Assembly: GCA_020726505.1 (NCBI GenBank)
Contig: JAHLEZ010000042.1
Location: 124,001-188,000, forward strand
DNA length: 64,000 nucleotides
Direction of reading: 5' to 3'
From: Leptodontidium sp. MPI-SDFR-AT-0119
Taxonomy: Eukaryota > Ascomycota > Leotiomycetes > Helotiales > Leptodontidiaceae
The stretch's first letter is position 1. Every line of letters begins with the position of its first letter. Shown here piece by piece: positions 46,938 to 57,892 of this stretch. The notes under the pieces were generated by a model. It searched no databases. It was given only the letters and a program-made list of their open reading frames with translations, and was not told where the DNA came from. The position numbers and the translations under genes are program-made.

Positions 46938-49900
46938 ATGATCGGCGGTAGATCCACCACTAATACGTCGATAGAGATTTATACTCAAGATCCTAGGTGG
47001 AATAACTATTCTTCATGGAGAAATCTCCTCAAATTACCTCCACCAACTCACAATCTCCAAGCTGTTCAACAGTTCTGGACAGAGGCGTTAATAATTCTTG
47101 ATAATTCGGAAGTAGGAACTGTGCAGCATCTTGCTCAGGACCTTACGAGCCGTAACTTGTTTGGTTATCAGTATATCGAAGCAGTATTAGACATCAGTCA
47201 TACACAACATAGCGTTCTCGAATATTCGCAGTCGTTTCTACTACTGATATCGCACAAAGCATTATTAGATTGTATGTCAATCAAATCCAATGTGAGCGAC
47301 CTATACCGAATCGTAGGTGGAAAAAGAAGAGAGCGTATTGTGGCCTTTCTTATACAGATCTGTAGCGATCTGCTTGCAGAATGCGAGGCAAAACGCTGCT
47401 CCGTGGAGGCATTATTGGCGGCAACCACTACTGCTCTCTGTGAAGCTGTTAACCACGACCAACAAGTAATTTTCAATGAGAAAATACCTGACCTACTCGT
47501 TTTGATAGAACGAGTTTTTTTCCAGGCCAAAATTCCTGAGGAATCCGAGTCCTATCAACTTGTAATGAACAGATTGCAAAGACTTCAAAGAACGCTTTGT
47601 CGTTTGAAATCCAGTGCGGACACAAAATTTACGGCTACACTCAAACAGCATGATAGGCTAGACATTACGAAAGTAAAGATCCTTCCTACGTATGCTGACA
47701 TTGGAGGAACAGCGCTGGAAGCTGTCCCATCAATCAGTTTCGCCCTTGCAGGAGTTGAAAGACTTCTTGATTTCCACTTTCGTCTGCTAAGGCACGATTC
47801 TCTAGGAACAGTAGAGAAGCAGCTTAGCAAGCTGCTAAAAGTACTACGAAACGATGCAAACGTCAATTTCAAGAGCTCAGAACTTCTCAAGTTCGGAAAA
47901 GAAGGCTTCTTTGTCTATGATAATGTCTACATACGAAAGCTTTTATTCAACCAACGCTGTGGACTTGAGGCTCAATTATGTTTTAGACCACCTCAACAAT
48001 TTGGCAATCAACCCAAATTTGAGAGAATCTCATGGGGCAAAGAAAGAAGACCTATGCAACTAGGATCTTTGGTATGTTTGGTGACAATTCATGCGAAAAT
48101 GAAGTCGATTGTGTTCTTCACCATATCTGCCATTAAAGGATCTCCTGGAATTAGCTCGGGTCATCAGCATGTTACTGTGACGGCGAGAGTTGCAGAAGAG
48201 GAGAGTCAGAAGAGAGTTGATCATCTATTGCAACTTACTTGGCAGCAAAAAGGCGTTCGAAGCATACTTGTGGAGTTTCCGAGAGTTCTGCTTCCTACTT
48301 TCATCCCCATACTCAAGAATCTTCAACAAATACAGCGTGAAAGCTGGTTGCCATTCCAGCAGTGGATTGTACCTCAGAGTCACTTAAAGGCGCCTACTGA
48401 AATACTGCCGCCTTTATATGCACGTGTTCCTGGGTTTTTCTTTAGTCTGCGGAATCTTTTGATCAACAAAGCTGAAGATTTTAAGCTCCGCCCGAATCAT
48501 CACAGAAATGACGTTTGGTCGCTGGAATCGCGGACAAGCCTCGATCAGGGCCAGTGCGAGGCTATCATTACCGCACTTACACGTGAATTCACTCTTGTTA
48601 GAGGTCCGCCGGGGACTGGTAAGTCGTATATTGGTCTCCAACTAGTCAAGGCTTTGTTGGAGAATAAATCAAAGGCTCAGCTCGGGCCCATAATTGTTGT
48701 GTATGCATACAACGTTAAATATTTGAAGGGATATCGCTGACGGCAAATATAGGTGTCATACGAATCATGCTCTTGATCAGTTCTTGGAAAGACTTATAAA
48801 TGACGGAATTGACAACGTAATTCGTATAGGCGACCAAAGTAAATCAACTGTACTTGCAAGTAAAAACCTCCGCCTTCGATCTCAATCTGAAGCAAAAACA
48901 ATTTTTGAGAGAAGAATTCTTCGCGAAACCTTTTCAAAGCTAGAGGAATATGAAGAGATGATCGTACATAGCATTCGGCTATTGCGAGATGTAGGAAATC
49001 TTGAATGGCATGTTATCAGGATGTACTTGCAAAAAACTTATCCGCAGGTATACAGCCAATTTGTAACGGGCAGCAATGGTAACGAAGGTGGCGAGGGGGA
49101 TGCCTTTGCCCAGTGGCGATTGGGATCTTCATCGAAAGCTATCGACAAGCCGGATGAAGGGGTGGAGATGCTTTTGAAAAAAGCAGACAAAGACATACAC
49201 AAACTATCAAATCCAAGCCGCCATCGCCTCCTTAAATACTGGGTGAGTCAGATGTTTTCACATAGAGGTAGAGAGCTTTTTGAGCTGTTAAAGTCGAATA
49301 GCAAACAAAAAGAAAATCGGGGCAACGTGTACGGAGAGATTGACAGACGGTGCTTGCAAAATGCCGATGTTATTGGAGTTACTACAGCTGGATTTGCTCT
49401 TAGGATACCTATCCTACGGCATATAGATGCAAAGGTCACAATCTGTGAAGAGGCAGGGCAGATTCTGGAAGGACATTTGATTTCAGCTCTCTTGCCTAGC
49501 TTAGAGCATCTGATCCAAATCGGCGACCATTTCCAACTACGTCCACCTATCAACGACTATAAACTTTCTACTGAAGGTCCGTATGGGAGCCAATATCAGT
49601 TGGACAGGAGTATGTTTGAGAGACTGTCAACTTCCAAGCATGGGAAACCCCCAATATCTTTTCTAAATGTACAACGGCGTATGAGACCAGATATATCGAG
49701 ACTCCTCAAGCGGACATTCTACCCGGGATTGATAGATCACGAGTCTGTTAAAATTATTCCAGATGTAGTTGGCATGAGAAAAAACGTGTATTGGCTTCAC
49801 CATACGAATCAAGAAGATGGTTCCGGAGGAGTTCGACTACAGAAATCTTACCACAATGCTTGGGAGGTCGAGATGATTCATAGGCTTGTTCGACACATCA

Positions 49901-50724
49901 TTCGCCAAGGTGTATACAGTTACAACGACATTGCAATTCTGACGCCATATTCTGAGCAGGAACGTAGATTGAAGATAAAACTAGGGCAGGATGGTAATGC
50001 CTCTTCAGGTGAAGCTGATCACCTTTCTGTTCCCAAAGCGGCAAATGGCGTACCAGGCGAGAAGAGTTGTCAACGATTCAGAATCTCGACCATGTAAGTC
50101 ATGTCTAGTATCCGATCCCAATTTACTAATTCTGGGTCTAGTGACGGCTTTCAAGGTGAGGAAGCCAAGATTAGCATTGTTTCTCTTGTAAGAAGTAATA
50201 ATGCCGGGAACGTAGGGTTTTTGAGTTCTAGGAATCGTATCAACGTACTTTTGAGGTCAGCACTGACACCCCTTTCACGATATCTAAATGTTGCTAATGG
50301 TTGCAGCCGAGCGCAGCATGGTCTTTTCATTATTGGCAACACCAATATTGCTGAGCGCGTTCTAATGTGGTCCAAAGTTATTAGTATGCTCCGTACCACA
50401 AAGTCGGTCGGTACTACATTGAGTCTTCGCTGTCCTCGCCATCCAAATGTGAGAATGGAGGTTTCGCAGCCCGAGGTTGGTCAATTTGTCCCTTGCTACA
50501 TTCCCGACCGTTTCTAATTATATTAGGATTTCGATATTATTAGTCCGGAAGGAGGGTGTACAGCAGTTTGCAATAGGTAAAGTTTCAGTTATATAGGTGA
50601 TTATTTAATATACTTACATACCAATAGACCCATCCATAACTGCTATCATTCATGTTTGAGTAGATGCCACTCTGAAAATATTCATAGGGCTGTGAACTGT
50701 CCCGAAAGAGTTCTACATCCATAA
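46938..50724 (+). CDS. ZNFX1/NFX1-type superfamily-1 RNA helicase with C-terminal zinc finger
   Basis: Six exons by splice-site and motif continuity: 46938-48700, 48753-50093, 50142-50255, 50307-50475, 50527-50576 and 50628-50724; introns of 48-52 nt; 1177 aa. The joined frame is consistent to the stop. Motif I is G-P-P-G-T-G-K-S at about nt 48605. The first junction restores C-H-T-N-H-A-L-D-Q. Motif II is C-E-E-A-G, motif III Q-I-G-D-H-F-Q-L-R-P, then Q-R-R-M-R-P. The next junctions restore D-G-F-Q-G-E-E and L-S-R-A-Q-H-G-L. The last exons restore F-S/I-S-P-E-G-G-C and one Cys/His NFX1-like finger. Relatives act in RNA surveillance and RNAi (S. pombe Hrr1, animal ZNFX1). Only one finger remains, so the C-terminus may be shortened. 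The intron at 50256 keeps frame if retained. Confidence 0.88.
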
Positions 50725-52111
50725 AAGTCGTTGTTACAGATTCAGAAAGCCGCCATTGAAAAACACAGTGTCAAAAACGATGCCCGAATTCAACTTTGAA
50801 GCGAAAGAGATCATGGACTTATATTCCGGAGAAGCTACACATCTCGGCGGCTAGAGGATCGCCGCATCCTCCACCAACTCACCTCCATCAGCTCCGCATT
50901 GTTGTATATTTCCCCACCACCGTATCTCCACTACTGCTATTCAACTCCCATTCCGCGTCATAACTACCGGTGGCTCCCATTACCGCTACCCCCGCATCCC
51001 CGCTAGTTCTGCATAACCCGTCGCCTATCTCCATCCCCGCTGCATCACCAACATTATCACCTTCGCAACCTCATCAACCTTTCTGCTATGCATAACCATC
51101 ATCGCCTTATATCATCGCCACCACATCACAACAGCTCCGCATCACCTGCCATGATGGTAGCACCAACCCGCAAAAGCCTGTTGAGTGGTGAGAGCGAGAG
51201 TGCTTGATGGAAGGAGACCGACAGGAGTGCAAGTGACGGGCGAGGTGAAAAGGGCGAGAATCCGGCCAAGGAATCTGTCTCGCTGTCGGAGTAAGAAAGG
51301 TCGTATATACTGGGTAGAAAAGAGCACACCGGCACAGGCGTAGCGGCGCCACGATGATGGATTCCTGGCGGCAACGAGGCGGTGACGGAGGAAGAAACAA
51401 GGTGTCAACATAACACGATAACACGACACCGGATCCGCCCTGGCGCAAGTTGGAGGCGGCGAGAAGGAATGGGAACGGGGAGTGATTAGTTGACACTAGA
51501 CAGACGCAACGTGACGAGGAAGAAAAAGAGATGGGGATGGATAGGGTGCGGATGACATAGAGGGTCAGAGGAGAAAAGGAAAGAGGCAGACCGCAGCGGC
51601 AGACGTCGAAGCAGGCGTGGGCGCAGAAGAGGGCTCTAGGATGTCAGCGAGGAGGATGTTTGCCTGCGAGCGCTTCCATGTAACACACCACAACATAGAC
51701 AAATAGAGGTTGAGGTAGATGGCAGCAACCAGCCGCCAGCCCTTAACATAAAGGGGAGGTATGAGAATGAGCAACGGGAATGGGCGTGAGTGAGAGGAGA
51801 GGCGAGCATGTGGACAGCAAGACCATCAAATGAAAAGTACTGTGAGGACTCCCTCTCAAATGGTCTGTAGGAATACGTGACATGTTTCTATGTGGTTAAT
51901 CTATAAGACCGATCCTCCAATGTGAGATTAGCTGCCAATTATTCCTTTTAACATCCTGTGTAAGTCGAAGACTATAATAGGACGACTGGGGCTATGAGCC
52001 CCAGTATTTCTATATAAGATACCAGAAAGGTAGCCAATTTGTTCCAGGGGACATTGAGGACATAGCCTTAGTTATAACAAAGGAAAATTATAAAGGAAAG
52101 TGTAGAAAGTA
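50725..52111. other. Non-coding region with a perfect hairpin
   Basis: 1.4 kb. Pyrimidine- and CATC/CACC-rich sequence at 50850-51130 is followed by purine-rich sequence to about 51800. ORFs up to 129 codons (minus, 51107-51496) have no recognisable motif. A perfect 9-bp stem with ATG loop lies at 51985-52005 (ACTGGGGCT / AGCCCCAGT), probably in the 3' untranslated region of the LINE remnant to the right. Confidence 0.45.
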
Positions 52112-52440
52112 TTACGCTTTTTCCTCCTCTTGCTCCTCCTGCTCTTCTTCTTGCCTTCTCTCTAAGAACCATTTCCTAGTGCAAAGCCTAGTCTTTTTGA
52201 GAAAATCTAATGTCTTCTCGATTCCAATTTTGTATATATTTGGAGAGGTAGACTTAGTCTTGCTCCCTTCATTTCGTCTCATAGCTTGGCCCTCGCCTTA
52301 GCTATTCCTGTCTCTTTGTAGCTCGAAAGTAAATGAGCGGCTGTCTCTCTCCTACCACACCTACGTAAGTCGCTATCCGTACGGCTTAGTTTATATAAAT
52401 ATGACCTTATAAACCCATGGCCTAGCTTTAATTAGAAGAA
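52112..52440 (-). pseudogene. Tad-type LINE retrotransposon, C-terminal remnant
   Basis: Minus-strand translation in two frames gives the typical tail of fungal LINE ORF2. First comes L-G-H-G-F-I, then T-D-S-D-L-R-R-C-G-R-R-E-T-A-A-H-L-L (degraded Cys motif after RNase H). After a frameshift and internal stops comes G-I-E-K-T-L-D-F-L-K-K-T-R-L with a Glu/Gln-rich end and a stop at 52112-52114. The frame break and stops mark it as dead. Sequence further upstream could not be assigned. Confidence 0.65.
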
Positions 52441-53205
52441 GGAGCTAGTTAGCTCTCGTTTAGTTCCAGGTGGCAGGTGGATCTTCGATCGTAGCTGCCA
52501 AGGGAATTGCTTCCTATAGGTAGTTGTATTTCGGCTAGGCGTCCATTCCGCGGTACTTTCCCATCCGCCGCTAGCAGGGTAAGGTCATCCATTATCCCCA
52601 GACTAACAATTTGGGGCTCACTGTTCTCATCCGCTAGCAGGGTAAGGTCATCATACCTCGTACTGTCTGCAAACCTCCGAAGTCCTTAAGGTCCTTCAGT
52701 TTGGGATTTTCTTGAGATCCATTTTTTTTTATATCCTCTAACAGGGTAAGGTCATCATGGCCGACATTGTTGAGTTGCATGTTACAGTTGCAGTCAATGG
52801 AAGATGAACTCACAATATGTCGCCCGGTCAAGTAGTTGATGCTTGAGAGTGGATTCTGGTAGGCTTCGGAACAAGCACCTTGAAGATTAGAGTGTAAGTA
52901 ATGAAAACCGCTAAAGAAGTTTAGCTGAATTGTGCACGTGAGTTTTTACTACACTGCTCTTGCCAGCTGTTTGAAGACCTCAAAATGTAAAATTAGAGGA
53001 TCACGTGCCTTGACGTCTTGAATGGTATTTAGCGATCCCACCCAGGGGATTCTCGCTAGTAGAGGGACTTCCCATCGGTTAAGGGGATAATTGCAATGAT
53101 CTTTAAAACAAATATCGAGATAGGGTCTACATAGACAGCATCATAGCTCTTGCGTTATCCGCTCTGTTTTACGATTCTATATACAAGGCTGGTAAGCAAC
53201 GAGTT
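52441..53205. other. Spacer with three copies of a 15-bp word
   Basis: The only clear structure is a triple repeat at 52570-52756. It includes the 3' flank of the MFS pseudogene. No gene was recognised. Confidence 0.45.
52570..52756 (+). repeat. Three dispersed copies of CAGGGTAAGGTCATC
   Basis: Exact copies at 52575-52589, 52638-52652 and 52742-52756, spaced 63 and 104 bp. The first two share a longer context (CCGCTAGCAGGG). The origin is unknown; they may be the degraded remains of a tandem repeat. Confidence 0.8.
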
Positions 53206-55297
53206 CTATATACCTGAGCGAGGCGAGGATCTTGCTTTATATCTAAAACCCTGCTCAGTTTCAAGCTCCCTGTTAAGAGAGATATCCTTAACAAAAATCA
53301 AACTCAACAAGAAAGTCACCGAAGCAAGCACACACATAACAATCCAAATCACCTTGAATGAATCCACGTAAGTAGCGACGATCTCTCCCTTAATTTCGTT
53401 GCTATCTGGTAAAGACTTCATAATCTGTACTATAGCACTTGCATCTCTAGCCCATTGAGTTGATTTAGGGCTCAATATGGGATTGAGGGACAATTTATGT
53501 TTGAAGGCGTTTTGAAAAATGGCACCTCCGCAGGCGACGCCAAAAGTTTGACCGAGTGAGCCAAAGAAGCTATACATTGCCGCAGCATACGGAAGGTCCA
53601 AATTCGAGGCGGAGGCTTGAACGGCGAATGACTGGGCAGAATAGAGAATTCCTGTTCCCAGGCCCGCGGCAAGAGAAAGAAATATCCATTGAGGTGTAGT
53701 CGTATCTTCTTTGAGGATTATAAGAAGACCTAAGCCAACTGTGGTTAAAATCCAACTCACCCACTATTTAAGTAGTTCCGAAGGTTAGTCATCCATCAAG
53801 GTCAAAATTTTGGAATAGAGTAATGATGAGGAAACATATAATAGAAGGTCGATATTTCCTAGTCTTAGTTATAATAAAACCAACAACAATTGTAGCAGGA
53901 GCGGTCGTGAATGTAAATGGAAAAATTGCAATTCCCGATTCGATGAAGTTAAAGTCCTTGGCCACCTCGTAGTAGAGGGGCATGTAATATAGCAGAGACC
54001 AGATAATAACTCCGTGAATAAAGGTACCGAAATATCCGACTTTTGCCGTCGCTTTGTGAAATATGCTGCCTTTAATGAGAGGTTCTGAAGCGAAGTACTT
54101 GGAGTAGAACAACTGGTGGAAATCAGTATCAAGACATTGGTTTTAAAAAACTAATGCTTACAAAGAAAATCATGCCCATAAAACTGATTATTAAAGGAAA
54201 TAAAGTTCGCCAGCTTTTCCAGTCGTACATCACGCCACCTGCTTAAAGGTTAGCAATTGTGTTACTACTATGAAAGGATTACTATTACCCTATGTTAAGG
54301 GGATCAAGAACCCGGTGATTGAGGATACAAATAAAACAGTTCCTATCCAATCAATAGCTTTCAACTTCTCAATAATCAAGCCATCCTTGTGATTCAGCTT
54401 GAGGGAAATAGGAATGGTAATGAATGCAACAAAGCAAAAAGGAATATTCTGCTCTGTGTTAGCTCATACCCCTAGCTCTCCCTCGTCTTCGTATAGTTAA
54501 GGAGTCGGTATGTTCACATACAAGCCAGAATATCCAGCGCCATGTAGACTTTTCCGCAAAGACACCACCAATGACGGGACCAGTGACAGACCCAATTGCC
54601 CACTGCAGACTTATGATTGAGAACCACTTTCCCCTATCTCTCAAAGTGACTATATCTGTGACAATGACGTAAGTTAATGCTATAAGTCCTCCGCCACTAA
54701 TGCCTTGGATAGAACGGCCAACAAGGAGAAGAGTGAAATTATTGGCCAAAGCAGCAATTATAGCCCTGAGTGTGAAAAGACTTAGTGCAAGCAAAAGAAT
54801 GGGCTTTCTTCCGAAGATATGGGAGAATGATGCCCACGATGGCTGGAAGACTGTTGACGTAAGAAGGAATGATGTGCCGGTCCTAATATCAGAACTCAAT
54901 AAAAGTTGAACCCCATTGACAACAGTCTTACCAAAACGCTTCGATGGCTGATCCTTTGAGCTTCACAGCCATTGTCTGGATTATTTAAACTCAACAAGGA
55001 ATTCATCATTGCACTTCTTGGGGTATAACATACTGGTAATGCCACGCTAAGGATAGTGGCGTCTATAGCACACATGAGGTTGATCAAGGATAGACATCCG
55101 AAAGCTGCCAAGAAGTGCCAGTCTCCCTTGGACACATGGGATTGTGTATCCAAAGTTCTCTTTTCCGTCACAGAGATTGTAGGTGTAGTCATTGATCTAC
55201 TCCCGATACCTTGAAGATGATTGTGCGTTACATTGCCACCAACTTTTCTGTCATTGATGTTGGCCTCAATAGCTTTCAAATTCTGTTGAGAGTACAT
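53206..55297 (-). pseudogene. MFS drug-efflux-type transporter, two RIP-type lesions
   Basis: Seven exons fit: 55297-55034, 54975-54932, 54882-54522, 54448-54289, 54238-54162, 54112-53840 and 53763-53206. They would encode about 578 aa, the size of 14-helix DHA2 transporters. Motif A-like G-R-K-P, antiporter motif C (G-P-V-I-G-G-V-F), F-W-T-G-T-S-F-L-L and W-R-W-I-F-W-L are visible, with hydrophobic helices throughout. Two defects exist. Codon 54292-54290 is TAG where the family has Trp. The 5' splice site expected at 53839 reads ATATGT instead of GTATGT. Both are C-to-T at CpA on the plus strand. Five other junctions are canonical. If my exon borders are right the gene is inactive. A working alternative splice form cannot be excluded. 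Confidence 0.78.
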
Positions 55298-56399
55298 GCT
55301 GAGGAACTTTATCGACAGATATGGGGAGAAATGCTACGCCTAGAATCAGAGACCATTGAACTCTTATGTGCTGTTGCAGAATAGATGGTCAGCTTCCATG
55401 TAATCGTTCGGTTTAGCGCGACGCTAGTGTGGCCAAAAGAGATGGTATAGGAGTACAATATAATAGCCCTCAAACTTACTAAGTAATGGGCCGATGACCT
55501 GGAGATTGGGATTCGTGGAAAGATTACCTTTTGCATGTGGTTATCAGGAGTTTGTCACATGATCAGATGGATTCGTAGATAAATCTTTCAATCTCAATGC
55601 CTCAAAATATTTCCATCTGCACAGTGCGGTTTCTCAGACTGCATCAGAACTGCTTCCAATTCCTGCTTGAAATGCCTGACATCAGTAGTCATTGTGAGAA
55701 GACGTCGCGAAAGACTATTTGATTCCTCATCCATTGATCCCTTCTCGCACTTTACAATGCGAGACTTTTTCGGCCATTGTTTGAAGTGGCGTAGGAGACA
55801 TCGCAAATGTTGGAGCTTGGGTACACTCGCAGGGGATGGGTATCGGCGGACGGTCACCTTCGTCCATCTCTACCTGCCGAATTCCTGCGGCATTTCGCTT
55901 GCACCTTTTAGCGCCTTGGCAGGCAAATCCCCCACTAAAATCTGAGGGTATTCAGACTCAAATCACAACATCTCTATTCTAAGTTATAATACCGGGCAAA
56001 CAATTGCTATCCTTACAAAGCGAGACTATACAGACTTTGCAGCTAAATATTGATATTTTTCCGCATCCGGATCCGGTTATATTTAATGGGATATTCGTCG
56101 AAAGCTCCCTCATAACCTTCCTCCGGACTCCCCGGGAAATACCCTTATTCTTACACATAACACACCCTCTTCCAGCGTCTATTCGCTCCAGAAAGTAATC
56201 TCCTTCCTCTTGTATATCTTCAATTGAAGATATTGCAAATCTTTTGCACTTTAAGCGGCCCTTTATAGCGATTACAAAATATTTAGTAATAATCTCCGTT
56301 CTAAAAGCAATCTAATCAGTCTACTTCTCTTAGAAAGCACTTGAGAGTAAAAACTAAGCTTGTAGGCATTAATAAGTGCTATCTTCTAACCATGTGACT
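55298..56399. other. Spacer upstream of the MFS pseudogene
   Basis: 1.1 kb with only short ORFs (up to 92 codons, plus, 55667-55945) without motifs. It probably includes the former MFS promoter. AT content rises after about 55950. Confidence 0.4.
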
Positions 56400-57400
56400 A
56401 ATAATTAGTAACCACCTAATAAATATAGCATCTCCAACGTATTTGACTTCTTAAGTTAGTTTCCTTTATCTACAGCACCCATTTGGTGGTTGTAGTCGTT
56501 CTCGTACTTAGGAATTGCAAGCTAGGCGCGAACACGCTTTCCGAAGGGTACACGTGCTGTTTTAGCTAAAGAGGAGGTCTCTGAAGGTCGCTTTTGGAGG
56601 ACCTTTACCTTTCTTAGAGCATTAGAATGAGTGGACATCGAGAGTACTAAAGCATTGTCTTTCCACGCTATTATATTAATCTCGTTGTCTTTGGTAGCTT
56701 CCTTGTAAAGGATTCCCTAGGGGATTATATCCTTCTTCGCATCTTTGGCTTTTATTTAAGTAAAACGCTTGAGGACGCTACTTTTTGCTGTGCACGTGCC
56801 TGTTGCCCCCTATCCACGCTCTCTATTATATCGTAAAGAGCTTGATATTTATAAACAAGTTGTCTAGATAAATAACATTGCCTTTGCCATGGTTTAGAAG
56901 CCCCCATCAAGTGTGCGATAATAACGGAAGAAGTGTTAGTGCCTAATGCCTTAAGTTGGTGGATCTTCCATGGGCTAAGTCTACCCCTCTCTTGATTACT
57001 CTTTTTAGTGCCTTTTCGGTGGAAAACTGAGTTAAAGAAGTATCCTTGATCTGCTAGGACTCATATCTTATATACCCGATTAATCGGCTTTCCTGGTATC
57101 TTCAATGTGTCCTTCAATCGGCCTTAAAAACGTGACATAGCCTCATCTACAGCAATATCTCTCCCAGGCGTTTATAACTTACGAGAGGTTTCTAAAATAT
57201 GAGTATTTAAAGGCTCTAACTAAAAATCTATTAAAAGTATATCTAAGTCATTAGATATAAGGCTTACCCGGTTAAAAACAGCTTCAAACGAATGATTTAA
57301 CGTCTTTCCCTGCGTCCAGAGACGCACCCCGTAACGAGACGGATTTGTAGTTTAGGAATTATAACTTTCATTGCAACAAGTCTACAAATTTGTTATTAAT
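56400..57400 (-). pseudogene. PiggyBac-like (DDE_Tnp_1_7) transposase remnant
   Basis: Minus-strand translation contains P-G-R-D-I-A-V-D-E-A-M-S-R-F (57140-57185), then I-P-G-K-P-I and L-A-D-Q-G-Y-F with F-H-R-K-G (about 57010-57110). In another frame follows I-Y-L-D-N-L-F-I-N-I-K-L-F (about 56840-56885). These are hallmark blocks of piggyBac transposases, including two catalytic Asp regions. Frameshifts and stops break the frame, and many TA-type changes suggest old RIP. Terminal repeats were not found. Borders are approximate. Confidence 0.75.
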
Positions 57401-57892
57401 ATATCATCTTCTTTAACTATTTCTACCTTAGTATAGCACTTAGCAATAAGAAAAAGGGTGCAGGTGGTGATGCTGTTGATCGTTTTTTTCACTCTATTGG
57501 TGGTTGCTTTGGTGGTTGCCCCTTACTTAATCACGGCCGTTGGGGACTTTTGGAGGTCCGAAGCACTCAAAGAAAGATTCCATGATGAAAGAATAAGGTC
57601 CCAATTTTTAAAGAGCCCCAGAGGCGAGAATGGTGCTGTGCAGGAGTCATGCCGTGGAAGGAGAGGGGCACAAACGCCACTTGATTACTAATATCAAATA
57701 GCCGAGGCACAATATACCGTATTCAAGTCTGGACTCGCTAAAATTTATTTAGCCACTAAATTCAATTTTTTGATCACGTGACTGCTATCGAAGCGAACTT
57801 CTCGAACATTCCATGGGCACTGCGCAGCAGCAGTCCACTGCCTCTCGTCCTTGCCTCTCGTCCTGCCCTATCAACATCACCACGACAACAGG
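57401..57892. other. Spacer with a possible small membrane-protein ORF
   Basis: An ORF at 57470-57691 (plus, 73 codons) starts with a strongly hydrophobic stretch of about 25 residues, followed by a charged tail. Nothing else supports it, so it may be chance. The sequence after 57700 is the 5' flank of the pogo-type transposase. I could not find convincing terminal inverted repeats. Confidence 0.3.

Noticed and set aside
51107..51496. 129-codon minus ORF downstream of the helicase
   Set aside because: Several overlapping frames of similar length in biased-composition DNA; no motif.
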